Shown here: piece by piece, positions 26,744 to 34,945 of the stretch
Position numbering within the stretch: the first letter of the stretch is position 1
How the letters are laid out: every line of letters begins with the position of its first letter
From: Pseudomonas sp. P5_109
GTDB lineage: Bacteria; Pseudomonadota; Gammaproteobacteria; Pseudomonadales; Pseudomonadaceae
Length of the DNA stretch: 64,000 bases
Reading direction: 5' to 3'
Assembly (NCBI RefSeq): GCF_034009455.1
Contig: NZ_CP125380.1
Location: 2,741,501 to 2,805,500 of the forward strand
Notes under the pieces: generated by a model
Seen by the model: the letters and a program-made list of their open reading frames with translations, nothing else
Told to the model about the DNA's origin: nothing
Database searches by the model: none
Made by a program: the position numbers and the translations under genes

Positions 26744-27430
26744 TTAGTCCAGGCGTTCGGGGTAGGTCACTACAAGATAGGCCACGGCCTCACTGTCGGC
26801 GGGGTTGCGATAGCGGTGGGGCTGGTCGGCGTAAAACAGGATCGAGTCCCCCGTGGATAGCAGGTAGCGTTCATCGTTGACGCTGATTTCCAGGACACCC
26901 TGCGCCACCACCAGGTTTTCCTGGACACCTGGGCCATGGCCCTGCGACTGGTCCTCTCCCAACGCGCTCAGGCGCAGCTCGTAGAATTCCGATTGGCGCG
27001 CCACGTCAAAGGGGAACAGGGCGCGGCTGACAAAAGCGCCGTTGGCACTGACCAGGCGTTTGCTCTGGCTCGCCGACAACAGGGCCACACCTTCGAAGGC
27101 CCGATGCTCCAGAAACGCCGCCACCGATACCTTCAAGCCTTTGGCGATTTTGCACAGCACCTTGATGGACGGCACACTGCGCCCCGATTCGATTTGCGCC
27201 AGCATGGCGCGGCTCACGCCGCACTGTCGGGCCAGGGCATCAAGGGACAGATGGCGCTTGCTGCGCAGACGCAGCAGGTTTTGTCCGACCCGCTCGCAGA
27301 TCGGGTCCTCTTCCGGGGCATCCGGATTGTTCAGGTCCAGCACAGGCTCGTCCGCGCTTATCAAAAAGCGCGAGGGTTCGTGCGCGTTCACGCCTGACGT
27401 GTCTCGGTAGACCGAGACGCCTGAATCCAC
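26744..27430 (-). CDS. XRE-family regulator with C-terminal cupin domain
   Basis: The 228-residue protein has a helix-turn-helix domain at about residues 45-102 (LDALARQCGVSRAMLAQIES) and a cupin sensor at about 150-225 (NLVVAQGVLEISVNDERYLL, FYADQPHRYRNP). XRE-cupin proteins repress or activate small metabolic operons in response to a ligand bound in the cupin. The start is a GTG at 27428-27430, inside the 3' end of a small upstream frame. The perfect inverted repeat at 27401-27418 lies in its first codons and could be an autoregulatory operator. The target genes are not evident from the neighbourhood. Confidence 0.88.
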   Translation of the reverse strand: MDSGVSVYRDTSGVNAHEPSRFLISADEPVLDLNNPDAPEEDPICERVGQNLLRLRSKRHLSLDALARQCGVSRAMLAQIESGRSVPSIKVLCKIAKGLKVSVAAFLEHRAFEGVALLSASQSKRLVSANGAFVSRALFPFDVARQSEFYELRLSALGEDQSQGHGPGVQENLVVAQGVLEISVNDERYLLSTGDSILFYADQPHRYRNPADSEAVAYLVVTYPERLD

Positions 27431-27549
27431 TGCAATGCCTGTAATCCGGCGTTACGTGCGTACATCTCCCACATGGCCCGTGCCCGTTGCTGAGCTTGTT
27501 TGCGTTTGCGGTAGCTGGCGAAATCGATGAGGTTGTCAGTCGGATTCAT
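27388..27549 (-). CDS. Small basic protein overlapping the XRE-cupin start
   Basis: A 53-codon frame runs from ATG 27549 (MNPTDNLIDFASYRKRKQAQ, then QRARAMWEMYARNAGLQ) to a TGA at 27388-27390, overlapping the next gene by 43 bp. The product is rich in Arg, Gln and Ala, with a run of basic residues. Codon use is host-like, but the ribosome site is weak. The overlap suggests co-translation with the XRE-cupin regulator. Function unknown. Confidence 0.5.
   Translation of the reverse strand: MNPTDNLIDFASYRKRKQAQQRARAMWEMYARNAGLQALQWIQASRSTETRQA
27401..27418. promoter_or_regulatory. Perfect inverted repeat, possible operator
   Basis: GTCTCGGT-AG-ACCGAGAC is a perfect palindrome with eight-base arms and a two-base centre. 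It lies in the overlap of the small frame and the first codons of the XRE-cupin gene. It could be an operator for that regulator or an RNA hairpin coupling the two frames. Confidence 0.4.
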
Positions 27550-27812
27550 GGGGCACTTCACTGTGGTGATGAATGACGGGATGACTGGAGAGTACGCTTC
27601 TATTTTTATAACGATAAATACTTAATTTTCATTTATTAATTCTTTTTGGTTCTTATTGGTGGGCGATTTTCAGGCGCTTATGAATGCCCTTTATATTTCC
27701 AAATGGTCTAAACATGTAATTATATATTCCTTTTGGTGTTGGCTGATGCGGTGCATCTTGAGGGCCTGCCCATCCATGCGGATGGTCTCGACGCCAGACA
27801 GGAAGCCTTATC

Positions 27813-28028
27813 ATGACCATCAAAGCGATCAACGTCCGTAACCAGTTCAAGGGCGTCATCAAGGAAATATTCGAAGGCGAAGTGGTCTCCGAAATCGACG
27901 TGCAAACGGCCTCCGGGATCGTCACTTCCGTGATTACCACGCGTTCGGTGCGCAGCCTGGAGTTGAAGGTGGGCAGCGAGGTGATTGCCTTCGTCAAGTC
28001 GACGGAAGTCTCCATCGCCAAGCTTTAA
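27813..28028 (+). CDS. Mop-type molybdate/molybdopterin-binding protein (TOBE domain)
   Basis: The 71-residue protein is a single Mop/TOBE domain (NQFKGVIKEIFEGEVVSEID, SVITTRSVRSLELKVGSEVI), the usual length for stand-alone molybdate-binding Mop proteins. These form hexamers that store or buffer molybdate in the cytoplasm. The sequence AGGAAG precedes the ATG at about nine bases. The gene stands alone behind an AT-rich upstream region (27550-27812). Its Rho-independent terminator has been split by an insertion sequence. Confidence 0.9.
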   Translation: MTIKAINVRNQFKGVIKEIFEGEVVSEIDVQTASGIVTSVITTRSVRSLELKVGSEVIAFVKSTEVSIAKL

Positions 28029-28082
28029 AAGCCTGAATCATTGATAGTTGACGGGTGATCTGCGGGTTTAAAAAAGTCATGA

Positions 28083-28101
28083 AAAAACCCGGCTGATCAG
28101 G
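28083..28101. terminator. Left half of a bidirectional terminator split by an IS
   Basis: Left arm AAAAACCCGGC (28083-28093) and loop TGATCAG are followed by the IS at 28102. The matching arm GCCGGGTTTTT lies at 29539-29549 after the IS. Joined, they form an 11-bp perfect stem with T-runs on both strands, serving the convergent mop and repeat-protein genes. The 10-bp target duplication GCTGATCAGG (28092-28101 and 29530-29539) covers the loop. Confidence 0.9.
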
Positions 28102-28152
28102 CTAATGCCGATCAGTTAAGCCTTCTCGCTTGACCTTTGGCCGCAAGAAATC

Positions 28153-28187
28153 AAAATCCGATGCCTGTACTGGCATCGGATTTTTTT
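28153..28187 (+). terminator. IS-borne Rho-independent terminator at the left end (copy 1)
   Basis: AAAATCCGATGCC pairs with GGCATCGGATTTT around the loop TGTACT and is followed by a T-run. It lies 51 bp inside the IS, pointing in the direction of the transposase gene and immediately before ATG 28188. It would stop transcripts entering from the mop gene. Confidence 0.85.
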
Positions 28188-29519
28188 ATGCGTCTCGCTC
28201 GGGCACTGGAACTGACCCACAACATCGCCTCCACTCCCAACGCCATCGATGGATTGGATTCCTTACTCGACCCTTCTTTGGTCGAACAGGCACTTGAGCA
28301 GGCCGGTGTAGCGACCCTGCGCAAGCGGCGTTTGCCGCTGGAAATGATGCTTTGGTGCGTGATCTCCATGTCGTTCTTTCGACGTATGTCGGCCTGGGAT
28401 GTGGTCAGCCGCATGAACATCATGCTGCCGGGACAGCGTCCGCTGGTAGCGCCCAGCGCCGTAGTCCAGGCCCGTCAGCGATTAGGCAGCGAAGCTGTAC
28501 GACAGGTCTTCGATCTGACTCAGAAAAGTTGGCATGAAGCGGCCGCTCATCCAACTTGGGCCGGTTTGCGCTTACTGGGCGTCGACGGTGTCGTCTGGCG
28601 AACACCCGATACCCCCGAAAACCGTGCGCGTTACGACTCGGCCAGTAACCAGCATGGCGACACTGGTTTCCCTCAGGTGCGCATGGTCTGCCAAATGGAG
28701 TTGACCAGCCACTTGTTGATCGGCAGTGCGTTTGACGGCTACCGCAGCAACGAAATGAAGCTGGCAGAACAACTGATCGAAACCACGCCCGATCACTCGT
28801 TGACGCTGTTCGATCGCGGCTTTTATTCCTTGGGTTTGCTGCACCAGTGGCAGCAGGCCGGCTCCGAGCGCCATTGGCTGATGCCATTGCGCAAAGGTGC
28901 GCAGTACGAAGTGGTTCAGCGTCTGGGTCGCCAGGATGCGGTGGTTTCGTTAAGCACTTCGCCGCAGGCTCGCAAGCAATGGCCGGGGCTGCCGGAGCGT
29001 CTGACCGCGCGACTCCTGAGCAAAACCGTCAAAGGCAAGGTATGTCAGATCCTGACCTCAATGGCCGACCCGCTGCGCTTCCCGCCCGACGAAATCGTTG
29101 ATCTGTACAGTCAGCGATGGGAGATCGAATTAGGCTTTCGGGAAATGAAACAGACGCTGCTCAACAGCAGCTATACGTTGCGCAGCAAAACGCCCGAGAT
29201 GATCGAGCAGGAATTATGGGGAGTGTTGTTGGGCTACAACTTGTTGCGCTATCAAATGGTGGAAATGAGTCGCCACTGCCCCGGCATTTACCCATGTGAA
29301 ATGAGTTTTACCGCCTGCACCTGGGCGATCCTCGGGTTTATCAACAGCGTCTCGGCCGACCGCTCCGGGAACATCCCCAAGTACCTGGCCGAGCTGCATG
29401 CCTCAGCCCCGCAGTATGTACTGCCTCATCGACGGGCGGAGCGCATTTACCCCCGGGCCATCAGGCTCAAATCCCCGAAGTATCCGATCAAAAATAAAAA
29501 TGCCAGTCAGCTTAACTGA
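28188..29519 (+). CDS. IS4-family DDE transposase (copy 1)
   Basis: From ATG 28188 ([15 protein letters not shown]) the product has 443 residues. In-frame TTG 28137 or ATG 28161 would add residues but read through the terminator hairpin. The IS4-family YREK signature is intact: Y-x2-R-x3-E-x6-K in [15 protein letters not shown]. Further DDE-region blocks are [16 protein letters not shown] and [14 protein letters not shown]. No ribosome site is obvious, which suits a gene kept at low expression. The TGA stop lies inside the right terminal hairpin (29499-29527). A weak TTGACC (28130-28135) with a poor -10 could start transcripts within the hairpin. Confidence 0.94.
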   Translation: MRLARALELTHNIASTPNAIDGLDSLLDPSLVEQALEQAGVATLRKRRLPLEMMLWCVISMSFFRRMSAWDVVSRMNIMLPGQRPLVAPSAVVQARQRLGSEAVRQVFDLTQKSWHEAAAHPTWAGLRLLGVDGVVWRTPDTPENRARYDSASNQHGDTGFPQVRMVCQMELTSHLLIGSAFDGYRSNEMKLAEQLIETTPDHSLTLFDRGFYSLGLLHQWQQAGSERHWLMPLRKGAQYEVVQRLGRQDAVVSLSTSPQARKQWPGLPERLTARLLSKTVKGKVCQILTSMADPLRFPPDEIVDLYSQRWEIELGFREMKQTLLNSSYTLRSKTPEMIEQELWGVLLGYNLLRYQMVEMSRHCPGIYPCEMSFTACTWAILGFINSVSADRSGNIPKYLAELHASAPQYVLPHRRAERIYPRAIRLKSPKYPIKNKNASQLN

Positions 29520-29576
29520 CTGGCATTAGGCTGATCAGGCCGGGTTTTTGTTGGGCGTTGTGGCGACGCGGTTTGT

Positions 29577-29939
29577 TTATGCGACGCGATTCTGCAGCAG
29601 CTTGTCAGAACCACCTTCAGCGACGCGGTTCTGCAGCAGTTTGTCGGAACCGCCTTCAGCGACGCGATTCTGCAGCAGTTTGTCAGAACCACCTTCAGCG
29701 ACGCGGTTCTGCAGCAGTTTGTCAGAGCCACCTTCGGCAACACGGTTCTGCATCAGCTTGTCGGAGCCATCCGCAGCGACGCGGTTTTCGATCAGGCGGT
29801 CGGAACCACCCTCGGCCACACGGCTTTCAATCAGACGATCCGAGCCGCCTTCAGCGACCACAGGTTGAGCAGAGGTAGCGGCAAAAGCGCTAACTGCGAA
29901 AACCGAGAAAGCGATGCTGAGGAGGGTCTGGCGTTTCAT
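29577..29939 (-). CDS. Exported protein with tandem 13-residue repeats
   Basis: The 120-residue product has a signal peptide (LLSIAFSVFAVSAFA, cleavage near residue 21). Then come seven tandem 13-residue units of the form VAEGGSDKLLQNR, the first ones diverged (DRLIESR, DRLIENR). The last units are almost identical at DNA level, so copy number is probably unstable. Similar Pseudomonas proteins exist under vague names, but I know no proven role. A mature periplasmic or secreted repeat protein is the safe description. The gene converges on mop, and the shared terminator is split by IS copy 1. Confidence 0.82.
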   Translation of the reverse strand: MKRQTLLSIAFSVFAVSAFAATSAQPVVAEGGSDRLIESRVAEGGSDRLIENRVAADGSDKLMQNRVAEGGSDKLLQNRVAEGGSDKLLQNRVAEGGSDKLLQNRVAEGGSDKLLQNRVA

Positions 29940-30064
29940 GATCGTGTGCTCCGGGGTACTTATGGGTTGGTATGGAGCAGATGTTACGCCGTGGATTTTT
30001 TAAGAGAACTTCATTGAGTCAATGGTGACTATCGATGCAGTCAATGGATGATTTGCTGACCATT

Positions 30065-30152
30065 GTGGGAGCGGGCTTGCTCGCGAAGGCGTCGGCATTG
30101 CCAGCAATGTTGTCGACTGACACAACGCCTTCGCGAGTAAGCCCGCTCCCAC
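30065..30152. repeat. REPIN, GTGGGAGCGGG family
   Basis: Inverted REP pair (GTGGGAGCGGGCTTGCTCGC and its partner ending GCCCGCTCCCAC) about 88 bp long, located just downstream of the response-regulator gene. Confidence 0.9.
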
Positions 30153-30184
30153 AGGTTTTTGCAGTGAACACAGGTTTCGAGGTG

Positions 30185-30817
30185 TCAGCGGGAGATGAGG
30201 CCGTGATCGAGGGCGTATTTGACCAGCGCGGCCGGTTTGTCGATGTTGAGTTTGCGCCGGATGCTCAGGCGGTGTGTCTCCACCGTGCGCACGCTGATGT
30301 CCAGTTCCCGGGCCATTTCCTTGTTGTTCAAGCCTTGCGCCATCTTCGACAAGACCTGGCTTTCCCTCGGGGTCAGTTCGTTGTCGGTGTTCTTGTCGGC
30401 GATCAGGCGCTGGGCGATTTCGGCGCTGTAGAAGGTTCCGCCGCTGGTGATGGCTTCGATGGCGGCGATGATTTCCCGCGACGGGGCGTTCTTCAGCACG
30501 TAGCCGCTGGCGCCGGAGCGCACTGATTCACTGACGTACTCGTAATTGTCGTACATGCTCAGCACCAGCACCTTGAGCGACGGGTACTGGCTGCGCAGCA
30601 CGCGGGTCAGTTCCAGGCCGTTCATGTCTGGCAGGCTGATGTCGACCAGCAGCAGGTCGGGCTGGCAGCGTCCGACCATTTCGATGGCCTCGGCGCCGTT
30701 TTCCGCTTCGCCGACCATTTCCAGGGGCGACATCACGGCCAGCAGCGCCTTGATGCCGTCGCGGACCAGGGAGTGATCGTCGACCAGGGCGACGCGGATC
30801 GGGGAGGGCAGGTTCAT
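30185..30817 (-). CDS. NarL/LuxR-family response regulator
   Basis: The 210-residue protein has a receiver domain with Asp59 as phosphoacceptor (LLVDISLPDMNGLEL). It ends in a LuxR-type HTH (ELTPRESQVLSKMAQGLNNK, REL-DISVRTVETHRLSIRRKL). It forms a two-component pair with the kinase gene 34 bp upstream. The pair is transcribed divergently from cstA-ybdD. A 32-bp perfect palindrome in the shared intergenic region is a plausible binding site, so control of cstA by this system is inferred. Confidence 0.93.
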   Translation of the reverse strand: MNLPSPIRVALVDDHSLVRDGIKALLAVMSPLEMVGEAENGAEAIEMVGRCQPDLLLVDISLPDMNGLELTRVLRSQYPSLKVLVLSMYDNYEYVSESVRSGASGYVLKNAPSREIIAAIEAITSGGTFYSAEIAQRLIADKNTDNELTPRESQVLSKMAQGLNNKEMARELDISVRTVETHRLSIRRKLNIDKPAALVKYALDHGLISR

Positions 30818-30851
30818 CGCAGCTATTCACTCTTGTAGTTTTTGGGCCGGC

Positions 30852-32216
30852 TCAGCGTTTTGCGCCAGGTTTCATCGGCAGCAGCACGTCCAGCTCACTT
30901 CTGCCCGGCATCGAGATCAAATCGAAGCGCCCGCCAAAATGTTCGACGCGTTCGCGGATGTTACGCAAGCCAATGCCGGCTTGACGACGTTCGACCTGGG
31001 CGACGTTGAAACCGATGCCGTCATCGACCAGGGTCAGCCGCACGGACTCGTCGCAGCCGCGCAGTGTAATGGACACGTTTTTCGCCTGCGCGTGGCGTTC
31101 GATGTTGGTCAGGCCTTCCTGGACGATGCGGAACAGCGAAACCGCCGCGCCGTCGACCAGCAGGCAGTCGAATTCATTTTCGTCATAGGTCACGGTCAGC
31201 CCGCTGCGCTGCTCGAATTCGGCGGCCAGTTGGCCGATGGCCGCCGGCAGGCCGAGGGTGTCGAGCAAGGAGGAACGCAGGTCGTGGGAGAGGCTGCGGA
31301 CTTCACCGATGGCATCGCCGAGGCGCTCGGTGGCGTCTCTGAGGGCGTTCAAACCCTTGTCGTCGGCTTGTCCGCGTTCCAGCAGATGGCTGGCCAGTTC
31401 GAACTGGAACTTGATCGAGACCAGCACCTGGCTGATGCCGTCGTGCAGTTCGCGGGATACCCGTGATCGTTCTTCCTCCTGCAGGCTGACGATGCGCTGG
31501 GTCAGGCGCTGCAGTTTCTTGTCCGCCAGGCGATGTTCGCTGACGTTGAGGGTCATGCCGGTGGCGAATACGAACAGCACCGCGACGAGGGCGACCACGG
31601 CAATCGCCATCATGGTCTTGCGGATGCCCATGGCCACTTCGGCGCGGGCCTGCTGGGTGGCGCGCTCGACGTCTTCGAGGTAGATGCCGGTGCCGAGCAT
31701 CCAGCCCCAGCGATCGAGCATCACCACGTAGGCGAGCTTGTCGGTCACCTGGCCGGAGGAGGGCTTGTTCCAGGCGTAGCGCTGGAAGCCTTCTCCCGAT
31801 TGCGCGCTTTGCAGCAGCGCCTGAATCACCGGCAGGCCGTGGGGGTCTTTCATGTCCCAGAGGTATTGGCCCACCAGCTCCGACTGCCGCGCGTGCATCA
31901 GGCTGCGGCCTTCGTGGTCGTAGACGAAGAAGTAGCCGTTGATGCCGAAGCTGAGCTTGCGCAGTTCTTCCAGCACCTGTTGCTGGGCGCGGGCATCGCC
32001 GTGGCCGTCGTCGTACAGGGGGGCGATCAGGCTCTGGGCCATTTCCACGTAGTTTTTCAGCTCCGCGCGCTTGCTCGCCAGAATGCTGTCTTCGATCAGT
32101 TGCGCCTGTTGATCGCCCAATTGGCGGTTGAGGGAAATCACCAGCGCGCAAATGACGGCAATGGCCAGCACCAGCGGCAGAATCCCGAGGGCGACGATCT
32201 TGTGTTTGAGCTGCAT
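30852..32216 (-). CDS. Membrane sensor histidine kinase with Cache domain (HisKA_3 type)
   Basis: The 454-residue kinase has a first transmembrane helix at about residues 9-29 and a periplasmic Cache-type sensor (FGINGYFFVYDHEGRSLMHA, YVVMLDRWGWMLGTGIYLED). A second helix lies near 202-222. A HisKA_3 dimerisation domain follows with the phospho-His at 258 (SRELHDGISQ), then an ATPase domain (VDDGIGFN, GIGLRNIRERVEHFGG). Cache sensors of this type often read small carboxylates, which would suit the neighbouring CstA transporter, but the ligand is not visible here. It is the first gene of the kinase-regulator operon. Confidence 0.93.
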   Translation of the reverse strand: MQLKHKIVALGILPLVLAIAVICALVISLNRQLGDQQAQLIEDSILASKRAELKNYVEMAQSLIAPLYDDGHGDARAQQQVLEELRKLSFGINGYFFVYDHEGRSLMHARQSELVGQYLWDMKDPHGLPVIQALLQSAQSGEGFQRYAWNKPSSGQVTDKLAYVVMLDRWGWMLGTGIYLEDVERATQQARAEVAMGIRKTMMAIAVVALVAVLFVFATGMTLNVSEHRLADKKLQRLTQRIVSLQEEERSRVSRELHDGISQVLVSIKFQFELASHLLERGQADDKGLNALRDATERLGDAIGEVRSLSHDLRSSLLDTLGLPAAIGQLAAEFEQRSGLTVTYDENEFDCLLVDGAAVSLFRIVQEGLTNIERHAQAKNVSITLRGCDESVRLTLVDDGIGFNVAQVERRQAGIGLRNIRERVEHFGGRFDLISMPGRSELDVLLPMKPGAKR

Positions 32217-32315
32217 GTTGATTCCTGCCCGCGCGAAGGCTCGGGATCATATGCCAAAGAGGCAAAGCCTTGTAGGACCGAATGACCATTGGCCGGGGTG
32301 AAATGCAAAACCAAT

Positions 32316-32403
32316 GTGGGAGCGGGCTTGCTCGCGAAAGCGCTGGGTCAGCTGACATCAATATTGACTGATCCGCCGCCTTCGCGAGCAAGCCCGCTCC
32401 CAC
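32316..32403. repeat. REPIN, GTGGGAGCGGG family
   Basis: Inverted pair of GTGGGAGCGGGCTTGCTCGC-type REPs about 88 bp long, in the divergent region upstream of the sensor kinase. Confidence 0.9.
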
Positions 32404-32411
32404 AGGGGATA

Positions 32412-32443
32412 GTGGCGTCTACGTAGTACTACGTAGACGCCAC
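32412..32443. promoter_or_regulatory. 32-bp perfect palindrome, candidate operator
   Basis: The half site GTGGCGTCTACGTAGT is followed directly by its exact reverse complement, with no spacer. ACGTACGTAGTA follows at once, so TACGTAGT-like words are repeated. It lies about 120 bp upstream of cstA. A dimeric NarL-type regulator binding site is a reasonable reading. Confidence 0.55.
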
Positions 32444-32563
32444 GTACGTAGTAACGCGGATTTATTTGTGGACGGCATGCGTGGATATTGGGCCAGCTCC
32501 GCATCGCGGACACAATTATAAAAATTACCGCCGCAGTCACTGGCTGTCGGCAGGAGACACGCT

Positions 32564-34621
32564 ATGCCCCGTCTGGCTAAACACCTCGCCTGGTTTGCCG
32601 TGGCTGTCCTGGGAGCGATTGCGCTGAGTGTCGTGGCCCTGCGCCGCGGCGAAGCGATCAACGCCCTGTGGATCGTAGTCGCAGCCGTCGCCATCTACCT
32701 TGTTGCCTACCGCTACTACAGCCTGTTCATCGCCAATAAAGTGATGCAGCTCGATCCCAATCGGGCCACGCCGGCTGTGCTCAACAACGATGGTCTGGAC
32801 TATGTGCCGACCAACAAACACGTACTCTTCGGTCACCACTTCGCGGCCATTGCCGGCGCGGGTCCGCTGGTCGGCCCGGTGCTGGCGGCGCAGATGGGCT
32901 ACCTGCCCGGCACGCTGTGGCTGATCGCCGGCGTGGTGCTGGCCGGTGCAGTGCAGGACTTCATGGTCCTGTTCATGTCCACCCGCCGCAACGGCCGGTC
33001 CCTGGGCGACATGGTTCGCGAGGAAATGGGCCGCATCCCCGGCACCATCGCGCTGTTCGGTTGCTTCCTGATCATGATCATCATCCTCGCGGTGTTGGCG
33101 CTGATCGTGGTCAAGGCCCTGGCGGAGAGCCCGTGGGGCATGTTCACGGTGATGGCGACCGTCCCGATCGCGATGTTCATGGGCGTGTACATGCGCTACA
33201 TCCGCCCGGGCCGCATCGGTGAGATCTCGGTGGTCGGCGTGCTGTTGCTGCTGGGTTCGATCTGGCTCGGCGGGCAGATTGCCGCGGACCCGGTGTGGGC
33301 CAAGGCCTTTACCTTTACCGGTCTGCAGATCACCTGGATGCTGATTGGCTACGGTTTTGTCGCGGCGGTGTTGCCGGTGTGGCTGATCCTGGCACCCCGT
33401 GACTACCTCTCCACCTTCCTGAAGATCGGCACCATCGTTGCCCTGGCCATCGGCATCCTGGTGACCATGCCCGAGCTGAGAATGCCGGCCCTGACCCAGT
33501 TCATCGACGGCACCGGCCCGGTATGGAAGGGCGGTCTGTTCCCGTTCCTGTTCATTACCATCGCCTGTGGCGCGGTCTCCGGTTTCCATGCGCTGATCGC
33601 CTCCGGCACCACGCCGAAGCTGCTCGCCAGTGAAGGGCATGCCCGTTACATCGGTTATGGCGGCATGTTGATGGAATCCTTCGTGGCGATCATGGCCATG
33701 GTTGCAGCCTCGGTGATCGATCCGGGCGTGTACTTCGCCATGAACAGCCCGGCTGCCGTGGTTGGTGCCGATGCGGTGACCGTTGCACAAACCGTCAGCA
33801 GCTGGGGCTTTGCCATCACGCCGGAAGCCCTGCAAGCGGTCGCCCATGACATCGGTGAAACCACCATCCTGGCCCGTGCCGGTGGTGCGCCGACCCTGGC
33901 GGTGGGGATCGCGCAGATCCTGCACCACGTGTTGCCGGGCGAGAACACCATGGCGTTCTGGTACCACTTCGCGATCCTGTTCGAAGCGCTGTTCATCCTG
34001 ACTGCCGTGGATGCCGGTACCCGTGCCGGTCGCTTCATGCTCCAGGACTTGCTCGGCTCGTTCGTACCGGCCCTGCGCCGCACGGAATCCTGGACCGCCA
34101 ACCTGATCGCTACTGCCGGTTGCGTGGCGATGTGGGGTTATCTGCTGTACCAGGGCGTGATCGACCCACTGGGCGGCATCAACACCTTGTGGCCGCTGTT
34201 CGGCATCTCCAACCAGATGCTGGCCGGTATCGCGCTGATGCTCGGCACCGTGGTGCTGATCAAGATGAAGCGCCAGCGTTATGTGTGGGTGACCTTGCTG
34301 CCAGCCGTATGGCTGCTGATCTGCACCACCACCGCCGGTTTCATCAAGCTGTTCGATGCCAACCCGGCGATCGGCTTCCTCGCCTTGGCCAAAAAGTACA
34401 GCGATGCCCTGGCCAACGGTCAGGTGCTGGCCCCGGCCAAGAGCATCGACCAGATGCAGCACGTGATCTTCAACGCCTACACCAACGCGACGCTGACCGC
34501 GCTGTTCCTGTTCGTGGTGTTCAGCATCCTGTTCTTCGCGCTCAAGGTCGGTATCTCCGCCTGGGGCAGCAAAGAGCGTACGGATAAAGAAGCGCCATTC
34601 CAGGCTGTGCCGAATGCGTAA
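32564..34621 (+). CDS. cstA: CstA-family carbon-starvation transporter
   Basis: The 685-residue protein is a full-length, strongly hydrophobic CstA with the typical blocks [34 protein letters not shown] and [21 protein letters not shown] stands seven bases before the ATG. Family members import peptides or pyruvate under carbon limitation in enterobacteria, so the substrate here is not certain. It is followed at 14 bp by ybdD. Divergent placement from a Cache-sensor two-component system suggests substrate-responsive control. Confidence 0.96.
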   Translation: MPRLAKHLAWFAVAVLGAIALSVVALRRGEAINALWIVVAAVAIYLVAYRYYSLFIANKVMQLDPNRATPAVLNNDGLDYVPTNKHVLFGHHFAAIAGAGPLVGPVLAAQMGYLPGTLWLIAGVVLAGAVQDFMVLFMSTRRNGRSLGDMVREEMGRIPGTIALFGCFLIMIIILAVLALIVVKALAESPWGMFTVMATVPIAMFMGVYMRYIRPGRIGEISVVGVLLLLGSIWLGGQIAADPVWAKAFTFTGLQITWMLIGYGFVAAVLPVWLILAPRDYLSTFLKIGTIVALAIGILVTMPELRMPALTQFIDGTGPVWKGGLFPFLFITIACGAVSGFHALIASGTTPKLLASEGHARYIGYGGMLMESFVAIMAMVAASVIDPGVYFAMNSPAAVVGADAVTVAQTVSSWGFAITPEALQAVAHDIGETTILARAGGAPTLAVGIAQILHHVLPGENTMAFWYHFAILFEALFILTAVDAGTRAGRFMLQDLLGSFVPALRRTESWTANLIATAGCVAMWGYLLYQGVIDPLGGINTLWPLFGISNQMLAGIALMLGTVVLIKMKRQRYVWVTLLPAVWLLICTTTAGFIKLFDANPAIGFLALAKKYSDALANGQVLAPAKSIDQMQHVIFNAYTNATLTALFLFVVFSILFFALKVGISAWGSKERTDKEAPFQAVPNA

Positions 34622-34635
34622 GCGAGGAGGGCAGC

Positions 34636-34833
34636 ATGTTCAATGACTTGAGTCGCCTGGGTAAATACCTTGGTCAGGCTGCGCGCCTGATGGTCGGCAT
34701 GCCCGACTACGACAACTACGTCGAGCATATGCAGAACAAGCACCCGGACAAACCGGTGATGGACTACGAGGCGTTCTTCCGCGAGCGCCAGGAGGCCCGT
34801 TACGGCAGTAAGGCCGGACCGAAGTGCTGTTGA
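34636..34833 (+). CDS. ybdD: YbdD-family small protein, CstA partner
   Basis: A 65-residue protein with the YbdD/DUF466 core ([20 protein letters not shown]) that is nearly always found directly downstream of cstA and is thought to assist the transporter. GAGGAGGG lies just before the ATG. The end is Cys-Cys. The operon terminator downstream is split by IS copy 2. Confidence 0.93.
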   Translation: MFNDLSRLGKYLGQAARLMVGMPDYDNYVEHMQNKHPDKPVMDYEAFFRERQEARYGSKAGPKCC

Positions 34834-34840
34834 GCGAGTA

Positions 34841-34859
34841 AAAAAACCGGCCCCAAAGG
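34841..34859. terminator. Left half of the cstA-ybdD bidirectional terminator split by an IS
   Basis: Left arm AAAAAACCGGCC (34841-34852) and loop CCAAA are followed by the IS at 34860. The right arm GGCCGGTTTTTT lies at 36295-36306. Joined, they form a 12-bp perfect stem usable on both strands, between ybdD and the convergent gene at 36324. The 9-bp duplication CCCCAAAGG (34851-34859 and 36288-36296) is centred on the loop. Confidence 0.9.
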
Positions 34860-34910
34860 CTAATGCCGATCAGTTAAGCCTTCTCGCTTGACCTTTGGCC
34901 GCAAGAAATC

Positions 34911-34945
34911 AAAATCCGATGCCTGTACTGGCATCGGATTTTTTT
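34911..34945 (+). terminator. IS-borne Rho-independent terminator at the left end (copy 2)
   Basis: Identical in sequence to the hairpin at 28153-28187 (stem AAAATCCGATGCC, loop TGTACT, T-run), although the following transposase gene has diverged. It can end transcripts coming from ybdD. Confidence 0.85.

Larger units (their letters stand above)
28102..29529 (+). mobile_element. IS4-family insertion sequence, copy 1 (1428 bp)
   Basis: The element begins CTAATGCCGATCAGTTAAGC and ends with the inverse of CTAATGCCAGTCAGTTAAGC, a 20-bp terminal inverted repeat with two mismatches. It is flanked by the 10-bp duplication GCTGATCAGG. It carries one intact transposase gene. The insertion point is the loop of the terminator between mop and the repeat-protein gene. 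The second copy at 34860-36287 has the same length but many base differences, so this is not a fresh duplicate. Confidence 0.95.
32217..32563. other. Divergent promoter region between the sensor kinase and cstA
   Basis: This 347-bp region holds a REPIN (32316-32403) on the kinase side and a 32-bp perfect palindrome (32412-32443). An AT-rich stretch (ATTATAAAAATTACC near 32514) precedes the cstA ribosome site. No gene is seen. Confidence 0.7.
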
